Shown: positions 16,324 to 23,575 of the stretch, piece by piece
Layout: each line of letters opens with the position of its first letter
Position numbering within the stretch: position 1 is the first letter of the stretch
Assembly (NCBI GenBank): GCA_021732805.1
Contig: JAKFUJ010000141.1
Span: 1-28,973, forward strand
DNA length: 28,973 bases
DNA from: Betaproteobacteria bacterium
GTDB lineage: Bacteria; Pseudomonadota; Gammaproteobacteria; Burkholderiales; SG8-41
Reading direction: 5' to 3'
The notes under the pieces: generated by a model
The model's input: the letters and a program-made list of their open reading frames with translations, nothing else
Databases searched by the model: none
What the model was told of the DNA's origin: nothing
Made by a program: the position numbers and the translations under genes

Positions 16324-16944
16324 TCAGCACGCCGGCCGCGCACGCACCGCCTCCAGCAAATGGTGAAGATGATGATCATGCACCCCCAGCGCATCGAGAT
16401 GTTGCAGCGTGTTCACCAGATAATCCACGTTGGGCCCACGCTCACCGCAGCAGCCCGCGATGATTGCGGCCGCAACATCCACCTCCAGCGCCCCGGCATA
16501 GCTGGCATGACGGCGATTGGCGAGAAAAGTCAACGCTGTCCGGCGCTGCGCATCGATGATCACCGGCAACAGCCGTGGCACATACACCCGCCGTCGCATT
16601 TCCTGCCGCCATAGCAACTCCAGTACGGCGGGAACATCGGTTGCGGCAACACGGTAGGCCGTGCCCCTGCAGGCGCCACCGCGATCCAGCCCGAGCACCA
16701 GTCCCGGCGCGGATACCGTGCCACGGTAGCGGCTGGAATAAATGCAAAAAGAACGGTGGTAACCGCGCAGCAACGCCGATGCCGCCGTTTTCGGCTGAAA
16801 ACCCGGATTCCACATCAGCGAACCGTAGGTGAACAGCCACAGGTCGCCTCGCGGCAGTTCAAGCTGACTGTAATGAAACGGATCATCCGGCGGCAGCGGC
16901 TCGGCTGCGCTGTAATCAGGGCGCTGCGGCGGGGACGCGCTCAA
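16324..16944 (-). CDS. chaC: ChaC-family gamma-glutamylcyclotransferase
   Basis: ChaC proteins degrade glutathione by releasing 5-oxoproline and Cys-Gly. The 206-residue product has the glycine-rich substrate loop FTYGSLMWNPGF at about 38-49, SRYRGTVSAPGLVLGLDRGGACRGTAYRV, and ELLWRQEMRRRVYVPRLLP, where the Glu of RQEM fits the catalytic acid. I chose a TTG at 16944 that overlaps the pyrC stop (TTGA), with GGAGG about 11 bases upstream. The frame stays open further into pyrC, but that part is antisense-like and unconserved. No methionine lies between it and the conserved loop. Confidence 0.85.
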   Translation of the reverse strand: MSASPPQRPDYSAAEPLPPDDPFHYSQLELPRGDLWLFTYGSLMWNPGFQPKTAASALLRGYHRSFCIYSSRYRGTVSAPGLVLGLDRGGACRGTAYRVAATDVPAVLELLWRQEMRRRVYVPRLLPVIIDAQRRTALTFLANRRHASYAGALEVDVAAAIIAGCCGERGPNVDYLVNTLQHLDALGVHDHHLHHLLEAVRARPAC

Positions 16945-17978
16945 GAGCCGGCCATCCTCCACTGGATCGTCGTGCCGGCACGCATCGGCACCAGGGTGTC
17001 GGCGCCGAAGGAAACGCTGTCCGGCACCGCCCACGATTCGCGCACCAGCGTGATTTTTTCCGTGTTGCGCGGCAGTCCATAAAAATCCGCGCCGTAATGA
17101 CTGGCGAATCCCTCCAACCGGTTCAGCGCGCCCGCTGCTGCGTAAACCTCGGCGTACAACTCGATGCCGGCGTGCGCGGTGTACATGCCGGCGCAGCCGC
17201 AGTCATTTTCCTTGGTATGCCGCGCGTGCGGCGCGCTGTCAGTGCCGAGAAAAAATTTCGGATTGCCGCTGACAGCCGCGGCCACCAGTGCCGCACGGTG
17301 CGTTTCACGTTTAAGGATCGGCAGGCAGTAGTTATGCGGACGCACACCACCGGTAAACAGCGCATTGCGATTGAGCAGCAGATGCTGCGGCGTCAGCGTC
17401 GCAGCAATCCGTGCCGGCGCTGCCGTCACAAACGCTGCGGCTTCACTCGTGGTGATGTGCTCCATCACCACCCTCAGCCCCTGAAAACGTTCAACCAGCG
17501 GCGCCAGTGTGCGCTCAATGAACATGCGTTCGCGGTCAAACACATCGACATCCGCATCCGTCACTTCGCCATGCACCAGCAGCGGCATCCCGGCCTTTTC
17601 CATCGCTTCCAGCACCGGAAAACATTTTTCCATTGCAGTCACGCCGGAATCGGAATTGGTGGTGGCGCCCGCCGGATAATATTTCACCGCATGCACCGCG
17701 CCGCTGTTTTTCGCTTTGTCGATTTCTTCGGGCCGCGTGTTGTCGGTCAGATAAAGCGTCATCAACGGCTCGAAGCGGCTGCCCGCGGGCAGCGCCGCGC
17801 GGATGCGGTCGCGATACGCCAGGGCGAGCTCGGTGGTGGTCACCGGCGGCTTCAGGTTGGGCATGACAATGGCGCGCGCAAAACGCGCCGCAGTATGCGG
17901 CAGCACGTCGCGCATCGCCGCACCATCGCGCAGATGCAGATGCCAGTCGTCGGGACGGGTGATGGTCAGGGTGTTCAT
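16941..17978 (-). CDS. pyrC: Dihydroorotase PyrC
   Basis: PyrC is the zinc enzyme that cyclises carbamoyl-aspartate to dihydroorotate in pyrimidine synthesis. The 345-residue protein is of the class II, E. coli-like type. Metal ligands are visible as HLHLRDG (His13, His15), the carboxylated Lys99 in AVKYYPAG, His136 in LLVHGEV, His174 in VMEHITT and Asp247 in LGTDSAPH. I chose the ATG at 17978 because TITRPDDWHLHLRDG is the usual N-terminus; an earlier start at 18053 would overlap rsmI and add unconserved residues. No clear ribosome site precedes it. Confidence 0.96.
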   Translation of the reverse strand: MNTLTITRPDDWHLHLRDGAAMRDVLPHTAARFARAIVMPNLKPPVTTTELALAYRDRIRAALPAGSRFEPLMTLYLTDNTRPEEIDKAKNSGAVHAVKYYPAGATTNSDSGVTAMEKCFPVLEAMEKAGMPLLVHGEVTDADVDVFDRERMFIERTLAPLVERFQGLRVVMEHITTSEAAAFVTAAPARIAATLTPQHLLLNRNALFTGGVRPHNYCLPILKRETHRAALVAAAVSGNPKFFLGTDSAPHARHTKENDCGCAGMYTAHAGIELYAEVYAAAGALNRLEGFASHYGADFYGLPRNTEKITLVRESWAVPDSVSFGADTLVPMRAGTTIQWRMAGS

Positions 17979-18042
17979 GACGTCATGTATGTTAAACGGC
18001 GCATCACCAACAGTAAATTGCCGCAATCCGGATATTTCAAAA

Positions 18043-18897
18043 TCAAACCCCACCCTTCAGTTCCAGCGCAAGCTTGTACAGCGCATTGCGGTTGCCCCCG
18101 GTAAGCCTGACGCCCAGCGCCACCGCCTGCTTCAAAGGCAATTCATCGAGCAGGATTTTCAGCACGGCCTCAACGTCAACCGCCTCCGGCGCCGATGCCG
18201 CATCCGCACCCTCGACCACCAGCACAAATTCGCCGCGCCGGTGATTGTCATCAGCCTGCAGCCATGCAGCGGCTTCATCCAGCCGGCAATGATGCAGGGT
18301 TTCGTGAATCTTGGTCAGTTCGCGGCCGATGACCATGCGCCGCGCGCCGCCCAAAGCCGTGCATAGATCAACCACACAATCGGCCACGCGATGCGGCGCC
18401 TCGTAAAACACCAGCAAAGCCGTCTGATCCGCAAGCTCCGCCAGCACACGGCGGCGCTCAGAGGCGCGCGATGGCAGAAAACCGCAGAACAGAAAACGGC
18501 TGGCCTCGAACCCGCTCGCCGACAACACTGCCGCCGCCGAATTCGGCCCGGGAATCGGCACCACCGGATACCCTGCTTGCCGAACCGCGCCAACCAACTG
18601 CGCACCTGGATCGGCAATGGCCGGCGTGCCGGCATCGCTGACCAGCGCCACCGTTTTGCCTTCGGCCAGCAGCGCTGTAACCCGTTCCGAAGCACGCCGT
18701 TCGTTATGTTCATGCACCGCGAGCAGGCGGCCGGCGATGCCATGGCGCTCCAGCAGCCGCATCGTCACCCGGGTATCCTCGGCGGCAATGACATCGGCCG
18801 ACTTCAGCACTTCCAGTGCGCGCAGTGTAATGTCGCCGAGATTTCCGATAGGCGTGGCGACTACATATAATGTCGCCCTGTTCACCACTTCCACCAT
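18043..18897 (-). CDS. rsmI: 16S rRNA C1402 2'-O-methyltransferase RsmI
   Basis: RsmI methylates the ribose of C1402 in 16S rRNA, the same nucleotide modified by RsmH. The 284-residue protein shows LYVVATPIGNLGDITLRAL, AAEDTRVTMRLLERHGI, VALVSDAGTPAIADPGAQLV and IPGPNSAAAVLSASG, the typical tetrapyrrole-methylase fold motifs. I chose the ATG at 18897; ten further codons upstream are open but unconserved. It diverges from lpoA with only 39 bases between start codons, the same arrangement as yraL/yraM in E. coli. Confidence 0.96.
   Translation of the reverse strand: MVEVVNRATLYVVATPIGNLGDITLRALEVLKSADVIAAEDTRVTMRLLERHGIAGRLLAVHEHNERRASERVTALLAEGKTVALVSDAGTPAIADPGAQLVGAVRQAGYPVVPIPGPNSAAAVLSASGFEASRFLFCGFLPSRASERRRVLAELADQTALLVFYEAPHRVADCVVDLCTALGGARRMVIGRELTKIHETLHHCRLDEAAAWLQADDNHRRGEFVLVVEGADAASAPEAVDVEAVLKILLDELPLKQAVALGVRLTGGNRNALYKLALELKGGV
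18843..18871 (+). promoter_or_regulatory. Candidate lpoA promoter
   Basis: A perfect TATAAT (18866-18871) on the plus strand lies about 66 bases upstream of the lpoA ATG, inside the rsmI coding sequence. The matching -35 position holds TTCCGA, a poor fit at 17-base spacing. The -10 is convincing; the promoter as a whole is moderate. Confidence 0.45.
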
Positions 18898-18936
18898 GAT
18901 TCCGTCACCTGTGTTTAAACCCTGCATCGCCGCCGG

Positions 18937-20055
18937 ATGCGCCGGATGATTTCCCGCCGATTGCGGCGCATCGCCGTATCCGCATGCGCCGGCCTCGCCG
19001 CTTGCCTACTATACGGAGCGTCCGTTGCATTGGCCAGCGAAGCCGCGGCGCCAGCAGCTCCGGTTGCCGCAATCACGCAATCACCGCACATTGCGCTGCT
19101 GCTGCCGGTGAATTCAAAAATATTCGGTCGTCACGCGTCTGCGTTGCGCAACGGCTTTCTTGCAGCATCCGCGGCAGCAAGCCGCACCTTGCTGCCGGTA
19201 CGCGAATATGCAGTGACCGAAAGCGTCGCCAACGTGCTGGAGGGGTATCGCACGGCCGTCGCTGCGGGAGCGCAGGTCATCGTCGGCCCGCTGACCCGTG
19301 ATGCCGTCACCGCGCTGGCTTTCGGCGAACCAGTGCCCGTACCCACGCTGGCGCTCAACGTGCCCGAGAACACCGGGCGCGTTCCCGGCAATCTGTACAT
19401 GCTGAGCCTGCAGATCGAAGCGGAAGCGCGGCAAGTCGCGCAACTGGCCTGGAATGACGGTCGTCGCTACGCGGTCACCATCAATGGCGGCAGCCCTGTG
19501 CAGCGCCGCATGCAATCCGCCTTTTCTGAAACGTTTTCGCGACTCGGTGGCCAGGTTGCTGATGCCGCCTATGCGCCTGCGCCGGATCAGCTGAAATCCA
19601 TCGCGCGCGGCAGCGGATCCGCCGACATGTACTTTCTGGCGCTGGGCTACGCAGAAGCGCGAAATGTGCGCACGTATCTCGGCGCCAAGCCGGTCTATGC
19701 CACATCCACGGTACACGCGGGCGACCAGGGACCGCTGGCCGGGTTCGACCTCGCCGGCGTGAACTTCGTCGACATGCCCTGGCTGCTCGAGCCCAATCAT
19801 GCCGCAGTCATGGTTTACCCGCGCCCCAAAACCCGCGGCACCATGGACCTTGAGCGACTGTATGCGCTGGGCATCGATGCCTGGCGTGTCGCCCAGTTGC
19901 TGCTTTCCGGCGCCCGCGACATCCATCTTGATGGTGTCACCGGGCGACTGTCGCTGGGCCCCGACGGACTGATCGAACGGGATCTGGTCACCGCACGGTA
20001 TATCGACGGCCGGCCTCAGGCGGCGGACCAGGCTCAGCGCGAACCGGCACGGTGA
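18937..20055 (+). CDS. lpoA: Penicillin-binding protein activator LpoA/LppC-like, short form
   Basis: The family (LppC, PF04348) includes E. coli LpoA, an outer-membrane lipoprotein that activates PBP1A. This 372-residue protein has the periplasmic-binding-like part only: HIALLLPVNSKIFGRHASALRNGFLAA, AQVIVGPLTRDAV and MYMLSLQ-like segments. It lacks the long N-terminal TPR domain of the gamma-proteobacterial protein. The signal peptide contains LAAC, a possible lipobox, but the residues after Cys remain hydrophobic until VALAS, so signal peptidase I cleavage is also possible. ATG at 18946 is an alternative start. It ends in a GTGA overlap with yraN. Confidence 0.85.
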   Translation: MRRMISRRLRRIAVSACAGLAACLLYGASVALASEAAAPAAPVAAITQSPHIALLLPVNSKIFGRHASALRNGFLAASAAASRTLLPVREYAVTESVANVLEGYRTAVAAGAQVIVGPLTRDAVTALAFGEPVPVPTLALNVPENTGRVPGNLYMLSLQIEAEARQVAQLAWNDGRRYAVTINGGSPVQRRMQSAFSETFSRLGGQVADAAYAPAPDQLKSIARGSGSADMYFLALGYAEARNVRTYLGAKPVYATSTVHAGDQGPLAGFDLAGVNFVDMPWLLEPNHAAVMVYPRPKTRGTMDLERLYALGIDAWRVAQLLLSGARDIHLDGVTGRLSLGPDGLIERDLVTARYIDGRPQAADQAQREPAR

Positions 20056-20393
20056 ACAGCCGTGGCGCGCAGGCCGAAATACTGGCCACCGACTTCCTCG
20101 TCAACAAGGGATTGCGCATCACAGAACGCAATTACCGCTGCCGTTTTGGTGAAATCGATATCATCGCGCGCGACGGTCGTACGGTGATTTTTGTCGAAGT
20201 GCGCAGTCGCTCCAGTGACGCTTTCGGCGGCGCAGCAGCCAGCATCACCCCGGCGAAACGCGAAAAGCTGCTGAAAACCGCGCGCCACTATCTCGCCGGC
20301 ATGACCCCGCTGCCGCAGTGCCGCTTTGATGCAGTGCTGGTGACGGGAAGACCGCCGCGCATCGAATGGATACGCAATGCCATTGAAGGCTGA
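20052..20393 (+). CDS. yraN: YraN family protein (UPF0102), nuclease-like fold
   Basis: This 113-residue protein has RGAQAEILATDFLVNKGLRITERNYRCRFGEIDIIARDG and VIFVEVRSRS. GEIDII and EVR match the acidic residues of the restriction-endonuclease-like fold of UPF0102; many relatives have EVK. No cellular role is firmly established. It starts with GTG overlapping the lpoA stop and is probably coupled to it. Gene order lpoA-yraN-diaA-dolP is the same as in E. coli. Confidence 0.93.
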   Translation: MNSRGAQAEILATDFLVNKGLRITERNYRCRFGEIDIIARDGRTVIFVEVRSRSSDAFGGAAASITPAKREKLLKTARHYLAGMTPLPQCRFDAVLVTGRPPRIEWIRNAIEG

Positions 20394-20428
20394 TCCGGTG
20401 CAGCACAAAAAATCCGCAACCCCGTTAG

Positions 20429-20596
20429 CAGGGTGTTGAAAAACGCAGGAACATCACATCAATCAAGCACTATCGATTTTTCAACGCTCATAAAATCAAC
20501 GGTTTGCACGCGTGTGCGCTTGGTCGCTACGCGCCCCGAAGGAAGTCCCCTTGGGGGGCTCCCCACGCCCTCGCGCATCACTTTTTCAACAACCTG
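20429..20596. mobile_element. 168-bp MITE-like element
   Basis: The ends are CAGGGTGTTGAAAAA (20429-20443) and TTTTTCAACAACCTG (20582-20596), inverted repeats matching at 14 of 15 positions. A direct TTAG flanks both sides (20425-20428 and 20597-20600), a target duplication of the YTAR type used by IS5-group elements. There is no coding capacity. A third TTTTTCAAC lies internally near 20476-20484, and a short C/G-rich hairpin near 20547-20563. I infer a non-autonomous element mobilised by an IS5-like transposase elsewhere in the genome. Confidence 0.75.
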
Positions 20597-20603
20597 TTAG
20601 GAG

Positions 20604-20609
20604 TACAAT
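20604..20609 (+). promoter_or_regulatory. Candidate -10 box of diaA
   Basis: TACAAT ends nine bases before the diaA ATG, and no Shine-Dalgarno-like sequence precedes that ATG. If used, transcription would start within two or three bases of the ATG, giving a leaderless message. The -35 position falls within the right inverted repeat of the MITE (T-rich, poor match). Confidence 0.35.
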
Positions 20610-20618
20610 ACGGCCACT

Positions 20619-21209
20619 ATGGATTTGATCAGCCGCATCAGCGAAAACTTCTCCGAAAGCGCCCATCTCAAACTGCAGAGCATGGATGCGCTGGCCGCGC
20701 CAATCGCCTCCGGTGTGCAACTGATGGTGCGGTGCCTGCAGCAGGACGGAAAAATCCTCGCCTGCGGCAACGGCGGTTCCGCGGCCGATGCGCAGCATTT
20801 TTCCGCGGAACTGTTGAACCGGTTCGAGGTCGAACGTCCGGGACTGGCTGCAATGTCGCTGACCACCGACACATCGACGCTGACATCGATTGCCAACGAT
20901 TACGATTACCGGCAGGTGTTTTCGAAGCAGGTGCGGGCGTTGGGTCATGCGGGCGATGTGCTGCTGGCCATATCAACCAGCGGCAATTCGCCCAATGTCG
21001 TTGCAGCGATCGAAGCCGCGCATGAATGCGGCTTGCAGGTTGTTGCACTGACCGGACGCAACGGCGGCAAGATGGGCGAGATGCTGAAGGAAGAGGACGT
21101 GCATATCTGTGTGCCGGCCACCAGCACTGCGCGCATTCAGGAAGTACATCTGCTGACGCTGCACTGCCTGTGCGACGGCATTGATTGCCTGCTGTTGGGC
21201 ATCGAATAA
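20619..21209 (+). CDS. diaA: SIS-domain protein DiaA (phosphoheptose isomerase-like)
   Basis: DiaA in E. coli binds DnaA and promotes its assembly at the origin; the family is close to GmhA. The 196-residue protein has LACGNGGSAADAQHFSAELLNRF near residue 50, TSIANDYDYRQVFSKQVRALG, and LLAISTSGNSPNVVAAIEAA, the SIS sugar-phosphate site. Position between yraN and a dolP-like gene favours DiaA over GmhA, although some bacteria use one protein where E. coli has two. The ATG at 20619 has no visible ribosome site. Confidence 0.9.
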   Translation: MDLISRISENFSESAHLKLQSMDALAAPIASGVQLMVRCLQQDGKILACGNGGSAADAQHFSAELLNRFEVERPGLAAMSLTTDTSTLTSIANDYDYRQVFSKQVRALGHAGDVLLAISTSGNSPNVVAAIEAAHECGLQVVALTGRNGGKMGEMLKEEDVHICVPATSTARIQEVHLLTLHCLCDGIDCLLLGIE

Positions 21210-21227
21210 TTTTCGGGAGTTGAATAA

Positions 21228-21791
21228 ATGCGTAATCTTTTGACAATGATCTGCCTCGCGCTGTTGCCTGTCCTCTCCGGATGTCTGGCAGTGGCGGCCG
21301 GCGGAGTTGCCGCCGGCTTCCTGGTTGCCGAAGACCGGCGCACGGTCGGCACCATCACCGAAGACCAGGGTATCGAACTGAAGGTTTCAAACCGGATCGA
21401 CGAAAAAGTGAAGGACGGTCATGTCAACGTCACCAGCTTCAATCGCACTGTGCTTCTGACCGGTGAAGTGCCCACTGAGGCCGCCAAAACCGATGCTGAG
21501 CGCATCGCGCGCGCCGTGGACAACGTACGCAGCGTATTCAATGAACTGCGGGTGTCAGGCAATACTTCCCTGCAGGCACGCACCAACGATTCCGTGCTGA
21601 CCTCCAAAGTCAAGGCGCGTTTTGTCGATGCCCGGAAGTTCAGCCCGGTACACGTCAAAGTTGTTTCGGAAAACGGCGCCGTATACCTGATGGGGCTGGT
21701 CAAACGCCAGGAAGCCGCAGATGCCACCGAAGTGGCGCGCACCACCGGCGGCGCACAGAAAGTGGTCCGGGTTTTCGAATACCTGGATTAA
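21228..21791 (+). CDS. dolP: BON-domain outer-membrane lipoprotein DolP (YraP)
   Basis: This 187-residue protein has a lipoprotein signal with lipobox LSGC (Cys19), then a short glycine-rich linker and two BON domains, about residues 45-110 and 115-185 (VNVTSFNRTVLLTGEVPTEA and VHVKVVSENGAVYLMGLVKR). E. coli DolP binds anionic lipids and supports outer-membrane integrity and BAM function. GGGAG lies nine bases before the ATG, and the gene follows diaA after 18 bases. It ends the plus-strand cluster. Confidence 0.93.
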   Translation: MRNLLTMICLALLPVLSGCLAVAAGGVAAGFLVAEDRRTVGTITEDQGIELKVSNRIDEKVKDGHVNVTSFNRTVLLTGEVPTEAAKTDAERIARAVDNVRSVFNELRVSGNTSLQARTNDSVLTSKVKARFVDARKFSPVHVKVVSENGAVYLMGLVKRQEAADATEVARTTGGAQKVVRVFEYLD

Positions 21792-21831
21792 CAGGATCAT
21801 AAATAGTCAATAAAAACAATTACTTATTGAT

Positions 21832-22272
21832 TCATGGGGGCGTCTGCGGACGCCCCTGTCGCTTCAGGAAACGCATCATCGTACCGATAGCCGGCAATTT
21901 CTCATACAACTCTTCCGCGGCATCCCAGTAGTCGCGGTGTTCGCTCACCAGCCCTGTCGCATCAAAAGTGAGCAGACTCGCGCCATGTATGCATTGCACG
22001 ACCTGCGGCTGCCAGCGCCGAAAACGGAATTCGAAATTCCAGGTCAGCAGCGCACGCTGCCCATCAAGTAAACGGTCGCGCACGATAAAGCGCGGTGCGT
22101 CAAGTTGATCGAACATGTGGCTGAAAATCGACTGTAACGGATCCACTCCGCGCACATCGTTGAACGGGTCCTTGAAGCGGCAGTCACCCGCATAAAAACG
22201 CGGCAGGTCGGCAACCGACTGCGGCGTCAGTGTCTCAAAAAACCGCACCAGTGCATCAACACGGTCGCGCAT
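21832..22272 (-). CDS. NTF2-like (SnoaL-type) protein
   Basis: A 146-residue protein beginning MRDRVDALVRFFETLTPQSV, followed by FYAGDCRFKDPFNDVRG, VRDRLLDGQRALLTWNFEFRF and LVSEHRDYWDAAEELYEKLP. These are the alternating helix-strand pattern and the D-W end motif of SnoaL/NTF2-like small-cavity proteins, which bind or convert hydrophobic ligands. The ATG at 22272 overlaps the SDR stop by one base (TGATG). It is the last gene of the eight-gene operon. Substrate unknown. Confidence 0.85.
   Translation of the reverse strand: MRDRVDALVRFFETLTPQSVADLPRFYAGDCRFKDPFNDVRGVDPLQSIFSHMFDQLDAPRFIVRDRLLDGQRALLTWNFEFRFRRWQPQVVQCIHGASLLTFDATGLVSEHRDYWDAAEELYEKLPAIGTMMRFLKRQGRPQTPP
21837..21856. terminator. 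GC-rich hairpin at the convergent junction
   Basis: GGGGCGTC (21837-21844) pairs perfectly with GACGCCCC (21849-21856) around a four-base loop. It lies in the last codons of the NTF2-like gene and about 45 bases after the dolP stop, where the two transcripts converge. Neither side has an immediate T-run; the nearest on the minus strand is about 20 bases away. It could act as a weak bidirectional terminator. Confidence 0.4.
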
Positions 22273-23048
22273 CACAATCCCGTGCCTTTGCGCACCAGCG
22301 CAAAATACCAGCGGTACGGCAGCAAGCGCAGCAGTTTCAGCCACAGCGTAAAGCGCCGCGGGAAATGGATTTCAAAACGGCCGCGTTCAAACCCGGCCAC
22401 CATTTCGCGGGCCGCTTCATCGGCACTGATCAGCGCCGGCATTTCAAACGTGTTTTTGTCGGTCAGCGGTGTTTTGACAAAACCCGGATTGATCAGATAC
22501 ACCCCGATGCCGCGTGGCGCGAGATCCATATACAGGGTTTCGCTGAGGTTGATCAGCGCGGCTTTGGTCGCACCGTAGACCAGTGCCGTCGGCAAACCGC
22601 CATAACCGGCGACACTGGACACGACGGCGATGCCACCGGATTTCTGCAGCAGCATCTGCTGCACGATCGCCGGAAGCGCGTTGAATACGCCGTTGAGATT
22701 GACATCAACCATCCGCCGCGCCATGCCTGCATCAAGCTCCCAGGCCCGCACCGGCTGATGCGTGCCGGCGCACAACACCACCAGGTCGACGCCGCCCCAT
22801 GTCGCGATGATTTTCTGCAACGCCGGGGCGATGTCAGCTTCAACAGTGACGTCCAGCGGAACCGCCAGCGCACGTTCGCCATGCATCACGGCGGCGTGCT
22901 GCAGATCCTCGCTGCTGCGCGCGGACAGCGCAACCCGTGCGCCACGTTCCAGCAGCGCCCGGGCAAGCGCGGCGCCGATACCGCTGGACGCGCCGACGAT
23001 CCAGACGCGCACATCACGCCAGTCGCTGATCGGGGGATTCAGGCTCAT
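22272..23048 (-). CDS. Short-chain dehydrogenase/reductase
   Basis: The 258-residue protein has the Rossmann loop GASSGIG (19-25), an unusual VLCAG (usually NNAG) at 91-95, Asn117 in VDVNLNG, Ser144/145, and the catalytic YGATK (Tyr158, Lys162). The C-terminal part is hydrophobic and basic (RFTLWLKLLRLLPYRWYFAL), suggesting membrane association, as expected for an enzyme acting on lipids. It overlaps the DUF3833 gene by ATGA. The exact substrate cannot be read; SDRs are common in this type of lipid operon. Confidence 0.9.
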   Translation of the reverse strand: MSLNPPISDWRDVRVWIVGASSGIGAALARALLERGARVALSARSSEDLQHAAVMHGERALAVPLDVTVEADIAPALQKIIATWGGVDLVVLCAGTHQPVRAWELDAGMARRMVDVNLNGVFNALPAIVQQMLLQKSGGIAVVSSVAGYGGLPTALVYGATKAALINLSETLYMDLAPRGIGVYLINPGFVKTPLTDKNTFEMPALISADEAAREMVAGFERGRFEIHFPRRFTLWLKLLRLLPYRWYFALVRKGTGL

Positions 23049-23575
23049 GACCGTTTGCGGAAACTCAGGGTCAATTCGCCCAGGCGCACGCCGAACTTGC
23101 TCATCACCGAACGATTGAGCATCACGCCGTCATCCATCTGGAACATCCAGTCGTCAAAATCAACCTCCCAGGTGCGGCCGTCGACTTCGAGCTTCAGCAC
23201 ATACTGCCAGCGCAGCGCGTTGCCCCGGGCTTCGCCGCGCGCCTCACCGACCACATCATCGGCAACGCCGCGATAGCGGTGCGCATCGAGCCGGGTGATC
23301 GTCCACACCCGCTTGCTGCGCGTGCCGTCGGAATATTCAAAGTCTTCATCCAGCGTGCCGGTATCGCCGCTCCATCTGGCATTGATCGTGACATGAAAGC
23401 GCTTGACGACATCACCGCTGCGGTCCTGGAATATGCCCCAGCCGTCGATGGTGCCGTTGAAATAACGGCGCAGGTCCAGCTCGGGCCGCTGGTCACGGAA
23501 TTTTTCCACCGGCACCGATCCGCAACCTGCCAGGGTCACGGCCAGCACCAAAAGCAACAACAGTCGTTTTGTCAT
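23045..23575 (-). CDS. DUF3833 family lipoprotein
   Basis: A 176-residue protein with a lipoprotein signal (MTKRLLLLLVLAVTLAGCGS, Cys18) and the family segments DLRRYFNGTIDGWGIFQDRSG, FEYSDGTRSKRVW and DDWMFQMDDGVMLNRSVMSKFG. DUF3833 genes recur beside cyclopropane-synthase-like operons in proteobacteria; the function is not known to me. AGGAGA lies upstream of the ATG, which overlaps the transporter stop by ATGA. Probably periplasm-facing and membrane-anchored. Confidence 0.88.
   Translation of the reverse strand: MTKRLLLLLVLAVTLAGCGSVPVEKFRDQRPELDLRRYFNGTIDGWGIFQDRSGDVVKRFHVTINARWSGDTGTLDEDFEYSDGTRSKRVWTITRLDAHRYRGVADDVVGEARGEARGNALRWQYVLKLEVDGRTWEVDFDDWMFQMDDGVMLNRSVMSKFGVRLGELTLSFRKRS

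Noticed and set aside
15882..16614. Open frames within the rnpB region (for example 15882-16463 plus)
   Set aside because: They cross a structurally confirmed RNase P RNA gene and show no protein family features.
19114..19926. Minus-strand open frame of 270 codons opposite lpoA
   Set aside because: Antisense to a gene with signal peptide, family motifs and conserved neighbours.
20429..20596. CRISPR or tandem array in the yraN-diaA gap
   Set aside because: The repeats are one inverted pair with a target duplication, not regularly spaced direct repeats.
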